A stretch of DNA of 64,000 nt from Verrucomicrobiia bacterium (GTDB lineage Bacteria; Verrucomicrobiota; Verrucomicrobiia; Limisphaerales; Pedosphaeraceae): positions 124,001-188,000 of the forward strand of contig DATAUW010000017.1 in assembly GCA_036268055.1 (NCBI GenBank). Reading direction: 5' to 3'. Both the position numbers and the translations under genes were made by a program. Each line of letters starts with the position of its first letter. Position 1 is the stretch's first letter. Below the pieces are notes generated by a model, which was not told the origin of the DNA, searched no databases, and saw only the letters and a program-made list of their open reading frames with translations. Shown in pieces: positions 26,705 to 36,568 of this stretch.

Positions 26705-27142
26705 TCAGACTCCAATGTCTTCGTTCCACAGTTCAGGCCGGGCGGCAATGAAGTCACGCATGAGCTTGATGCATTGTTCGTCGTGGAGAATTTCCAGCGT
26801 CACGCCTTGCGAGCGCACGTAATCCTCGGGACCTTGAAACGTCACGTTCTCGCCGATGACAATGCGCGGGATTTTGTAGAGCAACGCCGCGCCGCTGCAC
26901 ATCGGGCACGGCGAGAGCGTTGAGTAAAGCGTGCATTTCTGATAGACGGATGCGGTGAGGCGGCCGGCGTTTTCGAGGCAATTCATTTCCGCGTGATGGA
27001 TCACGCTGCCATGCTGCACGCGCTGGTTGTAGCCGCGCCCGATGATTTTGCCATCGCAAACGAGCACCGAGCCGATGGGAATGCCGCCGGAATCGAGCCC
27101 TTTTTTCGCTTCGTCAATCGCGGCCTGGAGAAAAAGATCCAT
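26705..27142 (-). CDS. Cytosine deaminase-like nucleoside deaminase (yeast Fcy1 type)
   Basis: About 145 residues from the ATG at 27142 (a GTG six codons earlier is possible). The zinc site is HAE (H50, E52) with PCPMC (C79, C82), the standard cytidine deaminase-like fold. TLYSTLSPCPMCSGA, IPRIVIGENVTF and the end ARPELWNEDIGV align by eye with yeast cytosine deaminase Fcy1, which has the same ending pattern, rather than with TadA or guanine deaminase. The likely reaction is cytosine to uracil in pyrimidine salvage. It lies 60 bp downstream of leuB on the same strand, perhaps on one transcript, with no functional link. Confidence 0.85.
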   Translation of the reverse strand: MDLFLQAAIDEAKKGLDSGGIPIGSVLVCDGKIIGRGYNQRVQHGSVIHHAEMNCLENAGRLTASVYQKCTLYSTLSPCPMCSGAALLYKIPRIVIGENVTFQGPEDYVRSQGVTLEILHDEQCIKLMRDFIAARPELWNEDIGV

Positions 27143-27202
27143 GGCAAAGTTTTGCGTCACGAAACAATTTTTGCAATGTGATAAAACGCATTCAAGCCAC
27201 GA

Positions 27203-28330
27203 TCAAATACCTGCAATGATCGCCTCACCCATCTGCGTGGTGCCGACTTTGCGCGCGCCGGATTCCGTCGCGCTGAAAATATCGCTCGTGCGATTGCCTG
27301 CGGCGATGGCCTTGCCCACCGCGTTTTCGATGGCCAGCGCGGCGTCGTTGCGATTGAAGCTGTGCCGCAGCATCAGCGCGGCGGAAAGGATTTGCGCGAT
27401 AGGGTTCGCCAGATTTTTTCCGGCGATGTCCGGCGCGGTGCCGCCGGCAGGCTCGTAAAAACCGAAACTGCCTTCGCCACTTTGCGCGCCGAGGCTGGCG
27501 CTGGGCAGCATGCCGAGCGAACCCGCCAGCGCGGCGGCTTCATCGCTCAAAATATCGCCGAACATATTTTCGCAGAGCAACACGTCGAACTGCGTGGGTT
27601 TGAGGACCAGTTGCATCGCGGCGTTATCCACGAACATGTGGTCGAGCGCGACGTCGGGATATTGTTTCGCGACCTGCGTGACAACCTCGCGCCACAGCAC
27701 GCCGTTTTCGAGCACGTTCGCCTTGTCAATGCTCGTGAGCTTTTTGCGGCGCAACTTCGCCGTGCGAAACGCCACGTGCGCGATGCGTTCAATCTCGGGC
27801 GTAGTGTAAACCATCGTATCAATCGCGCGCTGGATCGTGCCGCCGCCCGCGCCCGCGGAAATTTGCTCCGTCTTTTTTGGCTGGCCAAAATACATGCCGC
27901 CGGTCAGTTCGCGCACGACCAGAATATCAAGGCCATCGCCCTGGCGTTCCTTGCTGAGCGGGCAGGCGTGCGCCAGTTCCTTCGGCAATTTCACCGGACG
28001 CAAATTCGCGTAAAGGCCGAATTCCTTGCGCAAACGCAACAGCGCCGCGCGTTCGGGGCGTTCCTCCTTGGGAATCGTCGGATCGCGATCCGGCAAGCCG
28101 ACCGAGCCGAACAATATGCAATCCGATTCCTTGCACAACTGGAGCGTCGCGTCGGGAAGCGCCTTGCCGGCGGCGTCAATGCCCGCCCAGCCGACCGGCG
28201 CCTCGGTGATTTTCAGCGACAACGAAAATTTTTTCTCCACGGCGCGCAAAACCTTGATCGCCTCGCGCATCACTTCCGGCCCGATGCCATCGCCCGCAAG
28301 CGACGCAATTTTAAAGACAGTTGAACTCAT
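27203..28330 (-). CDS. leuB: 3-isopropylmalate dehydrogenase
   Basis: 375 residues. LeuB oxidatively decarboxylates 3-isopropylmalate with NAD to 2-oxoisocaproate, the third step of leucine synthesis in the cytoplasm. The conserved [11 protein letters not shown] start, [19 protein letters not shown] (substrate arginines), [23 protein letters not shown], and the NAD-site [19 protein letters not shown] are all intact. Length is normal. leuA, leuC and leuD are absent here, so the gene is separate from other leucine genes. A 126-bp gap separates it from the DUF1501 gene downstream in coordinates. Confidence 0.96.
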   Translation of the reverse strand: MSSTVFKIASLAGDGIGPEVMREAIKVLRAVEKKFSLSLKITEAPVGWAGIDAAGKALPDATLQLCKESDCILFGSVGLPDRDPTIPKEERPERAALLRLRKEFGLYANLRPVKLPKELAHACPLSKERQGDGLDILVVRELTGGMYFGQPKKTEQISAGAGGGTIQRAIDTMVYTTPEIERIAHVAFRTAKLRRKKLTSIDKANVLENGVLWREVVTQVAKQYPDVALDHMFVDNAAMQLVLKPTQFDVLLCENMFGDILSDEAAALAGSLGMLPSASLGAQSGEGSFGFYEPAGGTAPDIAGKNLANPIAQILSAALMLRHSFNRNDAALAIENAVGKAIAAGNRTSDIFSATESGARKVGTTQMGEAIIAGI

Positions 28331-28456
28331 ATAATGTGGGAGATTAAGGAGCGAGGCGATTTCAGGAAAGCAGAAACTATGGAGTTTCTATATAGACGTT
28401 CAATACGCGAACCGATGAACCGCACGTAATAAAATGGCGCCTATCGAAAAATTACT

Positions 28457-29938
28457 TTACGTCATCAAATCCCGAATAATCCTCGCGGGTTCAACGCCAG
28501 TCAAACGCTGATCCAATCCCTGATAACGATACGTGAATTTTTCGTGGTCGAAGCCGAGCAACGTCAAAATCGTGGCATGGAAATCATGTACGTGGACGGG
28601 GTCTTTGCTGATGTTGTAACAAAAATCATCCGTCTCGCCATAGACCGCACCGGCGCGCGAACCGCCGCCCGCCATCCACATGGTGAAACAGCGCGGATGA
28701 TGGTCGCGTCCGTAATTGTCATGGGACAAACCGCCTTGCGAATAAATCGTGCGGCCGAATTCGCCGCCCCAAATCACCAGCGTCTCGTCGAGCAACCCGC
28801 GTTGTTTCAAATCCTGCACGAGGCCGTAGCACGCGCGGTCCACGTCCTTGCATTGGCTCGGCAGTCGGCCTTTGACATTCGAGTGCGTGTCCCAGTTGTT
28901 GTGATAAATTTGCACGAAACGCACGCCGCGTTCGACCATGCGACGCGCCATCAGGGCGCTGTTCGCGAACGTGCCGGGTTTCTTGGCGTCGTCGCCGTAA
29001 AGTTCGTAAGTCGAGTCGGGCTCGTTGGCAATGGAGGTCAATTCCGGCACGCTTGATTGCATGCGAAACGCGAGTTCGTATTGCTCCATGCGCGTGTGGG
29101 TTTCGGGATCGCCGACTTCGCGAAAATTCATTTCGTTGAGCGCCTTCAAACCGTCGAGCATTTTACGGCGCACGTCGGACGACACGCCCGCGGGATTGTT
29201 GATGTAAAGAATCGGGTCGCCCGCCGAGCGAAATGACACGCCCGTGTGTTGGCCCGGCAAATATCCCGACGACCACAACCGTCCGGAGATGGCTTGAATT
29301 TGTTCCGTGTTCGTCGGCTTGGCGATAAGCACCACGAACGTCGGCAAATCTTTATTCAACGAACCCAGCCCGTAAGATACCCATGAGCCAAGGCACGGAC
29401 GCCCGGTGATCTGGTTGCCGGTCTGCATGAAACAAATCGCGGGTTCGTGATTGATGGCATCCGTGTGCATGGAGCGGACGAAACACAAGTCGTCCACCAT
29501 CTTCGCAGTGTTCGGCAGAAGTTCGCTCACCCACATTCCGTTTTTGCCGTATTGCGCGAATTTATATTTGGACGGTGCGACGGGAAAGCGCGTCTGCCCG
29601 CTCGTCATCGTCGTCAGCCGCTGGCCCATACGGATGCTTTCGGGCAAATCCTTGTCGTACCAATCCTTCATCGTCGGCTTGTAATCGAACAAATCTATTT
29701 GGGACGGTCCGCCGACCATGTGCAGATAAATCACCTGTTTCGCCTTGGGGGCAAAATCCGCGCCGATGGGCCGCAGCATTTCCCGGGGATCTTTTTCCGC
29801 GCCGCGCACCAATTCCGGCGCGAGCATGCCGAGTGCGGCCGCGCCCATGAAACTCGCGCCGCGGCGGAAAAATTGCCGGCGCGTTTCATAACGAACGTAA
29901 TCTTTGAAAATCGGATGGGGATTAAATTCGGGAAACAT
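28457..29938 (-). CDS. DUF1501 family protein with Tat-type signal
   Basis: 493 residues. The N-terminus carries a twin-arginine motif (TRRQFFRRG, residues 19-27) followed by a hydrophobic stretch, suggesting export of a folded protein by the Tat system. The remainder is a DUF1501 domain, related in fold to sulfatases and alkaline phosphatases; motifs include HMVGGPSQIDLFDYKP and the late WGGEFGRTIYSQ...GRDHHPRCFTMWMAGGG with metal-ligand-like Asp/His. It starts 4 bp after the DUF1549/DUF1553 gene, the standard pairing in Planctomycetes and Verrucomicrobiota. The role of the pair is not established; polysaccharide use has been proposed. Confidence 0.92.
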   Translation of the reverse strand: MFPEFNPHPIFKDYVRYETRRQFFRRGASFMGAAALGMLAPELVRGAEKDPREMLRPIGADFAPKAKQVIYLHMVGGPSQIDLFDYKPTMKDWYDKDLPESIRMGQRLTTMTSGQTRFPVAPSKYKFAQYGKNGMWVSELLPNTAKMVDDLCFVRSMHTDAINHEPAICFMQTGNQITGRPCLGSWVSYGLGSLNKDLPTFVVLIAKPTNTEQIQAISGRLWSSGYLPGQHTGVSFRSAGDPILYINNPAGVSSDVRRKMLDGLKALNEMNFREVGDPETHTRMEQYELAFRMQSSVPELTSIANEPDSTYELYGDDAKKPGTFANSALMARRMVERGVRFVQIYHNNWDTHSNVKGRLPSQCKDVDRACYGLVQDLKQRGLLDETLVIWGGEFGRTIYSQGGLSHDNYGRDHHPRCFTMWMAGGGSRAGAVYGETDDFCYNISKDPVHVHDFHATILTLLGFDHEKFTYRYQGLDQRLTGVEPARIIRDLMT

Positions 29939-29941
29939 AAA

Positions 29942-32900
29942 TTATTTATTCAAGACTTCGTCGAGGTTCATGAATTCGTTCGCGACCATCGTGTAGGCGG
30001 CGAGCGTGGACGCGTCGAGCTTCGGATCGGCGGGTGATTCGCCGACTGAAAGCAAGGCGGTCGCGTCTTTCGGATCGGCCTGGTAATGCGCGAGCAAATC
30101 TTTCAAAACATTGCGCGAAACTTCTTTTTCCTCGCGGCGCAAATGGCGCGCGAGAAGGCGTTGCGCCATGAAATCGAGCCGCGCGTTTTGATCCGTGCCC
30201 GCCTGTTCCAGCGTGACTTGCGCAAGATGCCGCGCGGCCTCGACGAATTGTGGGTCGTCGAGCGTCACGAGCGCTTGCAAGGGCGTGTCCCCGCGTTCAC
30301 GGCGGACGGTGCAAGTCTCGCGACTGGGAGCGTTGAAAATTTCCATCGAAGCCGGCGGCGCGGCGCGCTTCCACAATGTGTAGAGACTGCGGCGATATAA
30401 CTTATCGCCACTGTCGCGCTTATAAACTCGCGTGTCGCTCTCGGGCATCGCGACCGCTTCCCAAACACCGTCAGGCTGATACGGCTTCACGCTGGGGCCG
30501 CCAATTTTCGGGACGAGCAAACCGCTGGCGCTGAGCGCGTAATCGCGAACCATCTCGGCATCCATGCGGAACCGCGGGCCGCGCGAAAGCAGGCGATTAT
30601 CAGAATCTTTTGCTAGTTTTTCCGGCGTGACGACGGCGGATTGCCGATACGTGGCCGACATGACGAACAGCTTGAACATCCGTTTCATGTCCCAGCCGGA
30701 TTCGCGAAAATCCACCGCGAGCCAATCGAGCAATTCGGGATGCGTGGGCAATTCCCCGGTCACGCCAAAATCTCCCGTCGTCCGCACAATGCCCGCGCCG
30801 AAAATTTGCTGCCAGAAACGATTGACGGTCACGCGTGCGGTGAGCGGGTTTTCCGGCAACAACAGCCACTTCGCGAAGCCGAGGCGGTTATGCGGAAAAT
30901 CTTTGGGCATCGGCGGCAGCGCGGTCGGCGTGTCCGGCTCGACCTTGTCGCGGCGCTTGTCGTAATCACCGCGAAAGAGGACATACGCGACCGGCGGTTG
31001 GTCGCGCTCGTGCATGACCAGCGCTTCGGTTCCGCGCATTTTAATCTCGGCGATTTCTTTTTCCAGCGCAGCGAGCGCGGACGTCGCGTTCATGAACTCG
31101 GAATCAATTTCCGCGAGCCACGACGAATAGAGAAAATTCGTGTCGGCCTCGGTGCGTTGATTGCCGGGTTCGCCCAGGAGCCATGCCATGCGCGTGTCGT
31201 GGAAGAGCGCCTGCACTTCACCGGAACTGAGCGTGCGGTCATACACCCGCAAATCCTGCAAACCCGCGCCGTTGACCGCAAAGCCCGCGTTGCGTTTGCC
31301 GATCTTGAACGGCGCGTCCGTATGAATCGAATTTGTCAGGTGGTCCGCGACCACCGTGACGTCCTGCGCCTTGCCATCCACGTAAAGTTTCACGCCTTTC
31401 GCTTTCATGGTGTTGTCCACGGTCACGAACAGATGCGTCCAGCGATTCGTCTCAATCGCTTTTTTGGCCATCACTTTGATGGCGTCTTCCGGCCATTTGC
31501 TGACGATGTGCGTGGCCGGCTGGCCGCCCTGAAGCCACAAATCCCAACCGGTCGAACCCGGCTTGCCATCGTCCATTCGCGAAAAAAGCGCGCCATCGCG
31601 ATTTGTCGTGAGATAAACCCAGACTCCATACGAACGCGGCTGGTTTGTTTCGTAATCGCCAAAATCGGCAACCACCGGCGTCCGTGTTTGGCTCGTGACG
31701 AATGCCTGCGACGCAAGGACTCCGGCAATCCACTCCGCATTGGTCGCGAGATTCAATTCGCGGTCCTGACCGCGCACGGTGACTTTGAGTTTTTCCTGAT
31801 TGTTGTCCGCGAGCGGCGCATGAAACGTAAGCCCTTCGTTCGGAATTTTTTTCGCAAACATTTCCGGTGAAGTATTAGTCATCCAGGTGTTGAATTCCGG
31901 CATGGCGGTTGAGCGGCGATGCTCTATGCGTTCTTCCGCGGCATTGGTTTCGCCGGGCAGCGCATCCCAGCGGGCGCGGTCTTCGGGCCGGGCGACTTCT
32001 ATCGTCGGCGGCGTGTCTTTGACGTTGCCATCCATCGCCTTTTGCGAGGTGTTGTTGAAAAAGGCGGAGAGCGCGTAAAATTGTTTTTGCGGCAAGGGAT
32101 CGTACTTATGGTCGTGACACACCGCGCAACCGGCCGTCAGTCCAAGCCAAACCTGCGAGGTCGTCTCCGTGCGGTCGCGCGCGTAAAGCACCAGATATTC
32201 CTCGTCAATCGCGCCGCCTTCGTTGCTGGTGATATTGCAGCGATTGAAGCCGCTGGCGATTTCCTGTTCGAGCGTGTGATGGGGAATCAAATCGCCCGCG
32301 AGTTGTTCGATGGTGAATTGATCAAAGGTTTTGTTCTGGTTGAATGCGTTGATCACCCAATCGCGATACGACCACATCTCGCGATAATTATCGAAATGAA
32401 TGCCATTGGAATCGCCATAGCGCGCGGCGTCGAGCCAGTAACGCGCGCGATGCTCGCCGTATTGCGGCGAGGCGAGCAAACGGTCCACGAGTTTTTCGTA
32501 AGCGTCGGAAGATCTGTCGGCGAGGAAGGCATTGACCTCGGCGGGCGTGGGCGGCAGACCGATGAGGTCGAGAGTGACGCGGCGAATCAACGTGCGGCGA
32601 TCCGCCTCGGGCGCGGGCGAGAGATGTTGCTGTTCGAGCCGCGCGAGGATGAAATTATCAATCGGATTGCGCACCCAGCGATGATTATGTACGACCGGAA
32701 TTGCCGGCCGCACCGGCGCGATCAAAGACCAATTCGGCTGATATTTCGCGCCTGCCGCGATCCAGTGCGCGAGCAAATCTTTTTGCTGCGGAGTAAGCGC
32801 TTTGCCGGTCTTGGTCGGCGGCATGATGTCGTCCGGGTCCTGCTCGTTGATGCGATGGATGAGTTCGCTCGCGGACGGTTGTTTGGGCACGATGGCGGGA

Positions 32901-33184
32901 TCGGACTTCGCGCGCGTGGCGACGGCGTCATCAAAGCGATCGAGTCGCAGGCTCGCTTTGCGCGCGGCTGAATCCGGGCCGTGGCAGGCGAAACAATTCT
33001 CTATGAGGATCGGACGAATGTCGCGATTGTATTGAATGTCATTCGTCCCCGAAGCCGCGTGGCAAAGCGATGCCGCCAGGAAAAAGATCAACCCGCAGAC
33101 AAAAGATTCCCGCGCAACCCGCCGGCGCGAAGCCATGCGGGATGGTTCAGGCAAACGGGTGCCGGAATTTTTGGCCAGGGTCAT
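29942..33184 (-). CDS. PSCyt1/DUF1549/LamG/DUF1553 exported protein
   Basis: 1080 residues. After a signal peptide (the ATG at 33136, residue 17, is an alternative start) comes a planctomycete cytochrome c domain with haem motif CFACH at 64-68, then DUF1549 (about 170-375, beginning NFILARLEQQ), a LamG/concanavalin-like insertion (about 460-660, with KLYVDGKAQDV) and DUF1553 (about 765-1020, beginning FPHNRLGFAKWLLLPENPLT). It is the upstream partner of the DUF1501 gene. The haem suggests redox chemistry in the periplasm and the LamG domain glycan binding. These families are well known but biochemically obscure. Confidence 0.93.
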   Translation of the reverse strand: MTLAKNSGTRLPEPSRMASRRRVARESFVCGLIFFLAASLCHAASGTNDIQYNRDIRPILIENCFACHGPDSAARKASLRLDRFDDAVATRAKSDPAIVPKQPSASELIHRINEQDPDDIMPPTKTGKALTPQQKDLLAHWIAAGAKYQPNWSLIAPVRPAIPVVHNHRWVRNPIDNFILARLEQQHLSPAPEADRRTLIRRVTLDLIGLPPTPAEVNAFLADRSSDAYEKLVDRLLASPQYGEHRARYWLDAARYGDSNGIHFDNYREMWSYRDWVINAFNQNKTFDQFTIEQLAGDLIPHHTLEQEIASGFNRCNITSNEGGAIDEEYLVLYARDRTETTSQVWLGLTAGCAVCHDHKYDPLPQKQFYALSAFFNNTSQKAMDGNVKDTPPTIEVARPEDRARWDALPGETNAAEERIEHRRSTAMPEFNTWMTNTSPEMFAKKIPNEGLTFHAPLADNNQEKLKVTVRGQDRELNLATNAEWIAGVLASQAFVTSQTRTPVVADFGDYETNQPRSYGVWVYLTTNRDGALFSRMDDGKPGSTGWDLWLQGGQPATHIVSKWPEDAIKVMAKKAIETNRWTHLFVTVDNTMKAKGVKLYVDGKAQDVTVVADHLTNSIHTDAPFKIGKRNAGFAVNGAGLQDLRVYDRTLSSGEVQALFHDTRMAWLLGEPGNQRTEADTNFLYSSWLAEIDSEFMNATSALAALEKEIAEIKMRGTEALVMHERDQPPVAYVLFRGDYDKRRDKVEPDTPTALPPMPKDFPHNRLGFAKWLLLPENPLTARVTVNRFWQQIFGAGIVRTTGDFGVTGELPTHPELLDWLAVDFRESGWDMKRMFKLFVMSATYRQSAVVTPEKLAKDSDNRLLSRGPRFRMDAEMVRDYALSASGLLVPKIGGPSVKPYQPDGVWEAVAMPESDTRVYKRDSGDKLYRRSLYTLWKRAAPPASMEIFNAPSRETCTVRRERGDTPLQALVTLDDPQFVEAARHLAQVTLEQAGTDQNARLDFMAQRLLARHLRREEKEVSRNVLKDLLAHYQADPKDATALLSVGESPADPKLDASTLAAYTMVANEFMNLDEVLNK

Positions 33185-33250
33185 TGCCGGATATTAAACA
33201 CTCACGCGCGAGTTTACGCAATCTTAGACGAGTTAGTGAATAACTTATTC

Positions 33251-33294
33251 AAAAAATAGGCTGCATCGGCGGCGGTTTCAAGTCGCCTGCCTAT
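33251..33294 (-). terminator. Possible terminator after HEAT-repeat gene
   Basis: Reading the - strand, ATAGGC and GGCG pair with CGCC and GCCTAT around a loop, with an unequal internal bulge, and run into TTTTTT (33251-33256). It is 26 bp after the HEAT gene stop. The irregular stem keeps confidence modest. Confidence 0.45.
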
Positions 33295-33319
33295 AACTTC
33301 AGGTCAAATCACCGTAAGC

Positions 33320-34537
33320 TTACAAATTATTTCCCGGCCTGGTGTTCTCGTGCGTTATTTTTTTCAACGCATTGGCGGCTTCATCACGCACGCGTTCGTC
33401 GGGTTCCAATGGCACGAGCGTGTGCTGGGTCAGTTTAGGAATAGTGGCTTTCGCGCGCGAGCCGAGATACTCGATGGCCTGCACCGCCGCGATGCGCACG
33501 CTGGCGTCCGAATCATCCACCGCAGTCTCCAATGAGTTCAATAAATTCGTGCCACCGCCGCTCGCGTGAAAAAGCAGGACCAAGGCGTTTCGCTGAGAGT
33601 CGCCATTGGATTCCGCTAGCTCTCCGGCAACGACTGGCAATACGATCCGCAAGGGAACATTGGATTTGGCGAGCGCTTTCATGGCCGATTCGCGGACATA
33701 ATTATCCTGATCGGCCAAGGCTTTCAGCAGCGCCGGAACGATTTCCGGATGACCAAGCGCAAGCATGGCGAGCATATCCGCCGCGGCCGCTCGGACAACC
33801 GGATCGTAATCGGTTAGCGCGATCAGCAAGATGGATTGAGAATGTTGAATGGCGGTGTTGAAGTTCGTATTGTTTTTCATTCCTTCCAGGACCAGGCCGT
33901 GCAAATTCGAATCGGGCAGGTGCAGTGAACTGAGCAGGAGCGGAATCACTTGCGGATCGTCCGAACCTTCATCCGCGATTATTTTCAAAGCCCACATCTG
34001 GAAATATCCACCGGGCCGAAACACCGGCGCGGCAGAAATCACCAGTGGCGCGGGATTGGTGAGTTGCCGCGCCCAATCAATGTGTCCCGGAGGCAAGCCA
34101 AGATATTTTCGCGAGGATTCGCCGTACGCCTTGATCAAATCCGGCACAGCCACGCGGGCGGCATAACCGAACTTCGCGAGTAACTCGGCGGCGACAAGTT
34201 GCCGGACCACGGAGTTATCTGGCGGAGGCAGCATTTTCTGTATGCCCCGCGGAAATTTTGCGTAGTGCCGAACGTAGGTTCCAAACCACCACGGGTCTTC
34301 ATGACAGGCGCGCTCGGTCAGCAGTGGGATCGCGGCATCGCCCATTGAGTAAATGGCTTTGGTGGAATCCGCGGTGAATACATAGTTCGGCATGGATTCT
34401 GCCTCGGCAAACCACCAACTGAAATTTTTCCCTTGAACAATGGGTTCAGGCCGCGCGGCAGGACGAACCATCAGAAAAAAAGCAATCGCGAAAAACGCGA
34501 ACGCCAGCACTCCGCAAATTTTCTTTTTGATGCTCAC
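33320..34537 (-). CDS. HEAT-repeat protein with N-terminal membrane anchor
   Basis: About 405 residues from GTG at 34537; the frame continues to a TTG at 34579, but starting at the GTG leaves a compact signal-anchor (SIKKKICGVLAFAFFAIAFF). The rest is mostly paired helices with HEAT-like units, clearest in LLIALTDYDPVVRAAAADML, IVPALLKALADQDNYVRESA and VDDSDASVRIAAVQAIEYLG. Such repeats form a curved scaffold for protein binding. The protein probably sits outside the inner membrane. No catalytic residues are evident. It stands alone, divergent from the MFS gene. Confidence 0.82.
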   Translation of the reverse strand: MSIKKKICGVLAFAFFAIAFFLMVRPAARPEPIVQGKNFSWWFAEAESMPNYVFTADSTKAIYSMGDAAIPLLTERACHEDPWWFGTYVRHYAKFPRGIQKMLPPPDNSVVRQLVAAELLAKFGYAARVAVPDLIKAYGESSRKYLGLPPGHIDWARQLTNPAPLVISAAPVFRPGGYFQMWALKIIADEGSDDPQVIPLLLSSLHLPDSNLHGLVLEGMKNNTNFNTAIQHSQSILLIALTDYDPVVRAAAADMLAMLALGHPEIVPALLKALADQDNYVRESAMKALAKSNVPLRIVLPVVAGELAESNGDSQRNALVLLFHASGGGTNLLNSLETAVDDSDASVRIAAVQAIEYLGSRAKATIPKLTQHTLVPLEPDERVRDEAANALKKITHENTRPGNNL

Positions 34538-34789
34538 AAAGCGGCAAATATTTTCCGGGAAGATTTTGTTATGAACCAATATCGCCGCGAACAGGATAAA
34601 ATACAGTCAATTCCATGCTCCAAAATTTATTTCCACCGACGGGGAACATGCCGTTTTGGAAGTTTGCCGTTGACAGTTGGAAGGGCGCAAGGTTCATTCG
34701 ACCCATCGCCGTCGAAGGTTCCCGCGTGGGAGCATTTATTTAACGGCGTACGCGCGACGCCGGTTGGCAAACAATCAACGAATTGAACT

Positions 34790-36445
34790 ATGGACAATGG
34801 CAATGGCATCACACCCAATGCGAAACGAATCCTCTGGGCGGGCTTCATGGCGATCCTGGCCGAAGGCGTGGGTTTCGGCGTGCGCGGCGGAATCCTGGGC
34901 GATTGGGGAAAACAATTTGGATTTACCTTGTCCGACCTTGGTGAAATCACCGGCGGCGGTTTGACGGGATTCGGCATCATCATTTTATTTAGCGCATTGA
35001 TCGCGGACTGGATCGGTTATGGACGCCTGATGATTTTCGCGTTCATCATGCACACATTATCGGCGGTCGTGACGCTCGCGGCCTCGCCGATTTATGCTTC
35101 GATGGTGCATAGCAATCCCGACGGCGCGAGATTCGCCGCCAAGATGTGCCTGTTCTGGGGCATGTTTATTTTCGCCATCGGCAACGGCGTGTGCGAGGCC
35201 GTGGCCAATCCACTCGTGGCCACACTCTTTCCAAAAAACCGCACGCATTATTTAAATATCCTCCACGCGGGGTGGCCGGCGGGCTTGGTGATCGGCGGAT
35301 TGATCTCGTTTTTTCTCGCCGGAAAAGTGCGCTGGGAAATCCAGATGTCGTTATTCCTTTTGCCGGTGTTGGTTTACGGTTTCATGTGTCTGGGCCAGCG
35401 ATTTCCAAAATCGGAAGCGAGCGTTCACGGTGTGCCGCTGTCCGAACGCATCGGTGAAGTGGGCATGCTGGGAACTTTCGTGCTGATGCTCGTGGTATCG
35501 GTTTGGTTTCGCCAACTTTGTGCGCAATTTGGATTGCAACCGTTCATCGGCGTGGTCGCCGCGGGCGTTATCTGGCTGGGAATCAGCGCGGTCATGAAAT
35601 TCAAACTGGGGCCGATCTTGTTCGCCATCCTGCTCGCGCTTCATGCGCTGCTGGGTTACGTGGAATTGGGCACCGACAGTTGGATCAGCAACATCACGGG
35701 AAATATTTTGAACAGCAATTCGAACGGCCTCCTGTTGTTCGTCTATGCCTCGACGCTGATGTTCATCCTGCGATTCTGCGCCGGGCCGATCGTTCATAAA
35801 ATTTCACCGCTGGGCTTGTTGCTCGTTGGCGCGCTCGGCAGTTGCATTGGGTTGACCTTGCTCGGGCATGTGCAAACGGGCCTCGCACTGGTCGGGGCCA
35901 CGTCCATTTATGCCATCGGAAAAACTTTCATGTGGCCGACCATGCTGGGCGTGGTGTCCGACCGGTTTCCCAAAGGCGGTGCCATTACCATCGGCGTGAT
36001 GGGCGGCATCGGCATGCTTTCGGCGGGTCTGCTCGGCGGACCGGGAATTGGATACAACCAGGATTATGTGGCGTCGCGGCAGTTGAAAGAACAAGCGCCG
36101 GAAGTTTACGCACAATACAAATCGGAAAGTTATAACAAATTTTTGTTTTTCCCCGAGATACAAGGCTTGGATGGCGCAAAAGTCGGCGCGGTGCGTGACA
36201 AGGCGCAAGCCGCGCCCACGCCCGGCCAGCCCAACCTGACACCCGCCGAACAGCAAGTCCACGATGCCGACCTCTACGGCGGCCGCATGGCCCTCCGCAT
36301 GACCGCAGGAATTCCCGCGACGATGGCGATCTCGTTCCTCATCATGATCCTGTTCTTCAAATCGCGCGGCGGCTATCGCCAGGTGCATATCGAAGGCTCC
36401 GGCGGCAAGGCGCATGAGGAAGAAGACACGCGGGCGAGAGCCTGA
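34790..36445 (+). CDS. MFS transporter with a long soluble loop before the last helix
   Basis: 551 residues with about twelve hydrophobic segments and the two-bundle arrangement of major facilitator transporters. The first loops have GVRGGILGDWGKQFGFTLSD and ADWIGYGRLMIFAF, the latter in the motif A position. Late in the protein (about 422-512) some 90 polar residues lie between the penultimate helix and a final membrane segment (GIPATMAISFLIMILFF), an unusual insertion. The tail is charged. Sugar or nucleoside transport would fit related annotations, but substrate is unknown. The 210-bp gap before it, shared with the divergent HEAT gene, has a TTGACA at 34670 without a good -10. Confidence 0.85.
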   Translation: MDNGNGITPNAKRILWAGFMAILAEGVGFGVRGGILGDWGKQFGFTLSDLGEITGGGLTGFGIIILFSALIADWIGYGRLMIFAFIMHTLSAVVTLAASPIYASMVHSNPDGARFAAKMCLFWGMFIFAIGNGVCEAVANPLVATLFPKNRTHYLNILHAGWPAGLVIGGLISFFLAGKVRWEIQMSLFLLPVLVYGFMCLGQRFPKSEASVHGVPLSERIGEVGMLGTFVLMLVVSVWFRQLCAQFGLQPFIGVVAAGVIWLGISAVMKFKLGPILFAILLALHALLGYVELGTDSWISNITGNILNSNSNGLLLFVYASTLMFILRFCAGPIVHKISPLGLLLVGALGSCIGLTLLGHVQTGLALVGATSIYAIGKTFMWPTMLGVVSDRFPKGGAITIGVMGGIGMLSAGLLGGPGIGYNQDYVASRQLKEQAPEVYAQYKSESYNKFLFFPEIQGLDGAKVGAVRDKAQAAPTPGQPNLTPAEQQVHDADLYGGRMALRMTAGIPATMAISFLIMILFFKSRGGYRQVHIEGSGGKAHEEEDTRARA

Positions 36446-36568
36446 CCCGTCCGGGCTTGCGCCAACTGCTGGAATGCGGTGAGTGGATAAGCTTTTCACG
36501 ACACCGCCCGGCGCGGGAATTTTGGATTTGATTTTCCAAGGCATTTCCTGTCTTTTACGGGCGGTTTG

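Noticed and set aside
26575-26757. 60-codon frame overlapping the cytosine deaminase 3' end
   Set aside because: Overlaps a secure gene, no ribosome binding site or homology signal seen.
27362-28324. 320-codon open frame antisense to leuB
   Set aside because: Shadow frame; leuB motifs are intact on the other strand.
30641-32971. Two long open frames (about 409 and 350 codons) antisense to the DUF1549/DUF1553 gene
   Set aside because: Arg-rich, no motif or signal; fully inside a conserved gene on the opposite strand.
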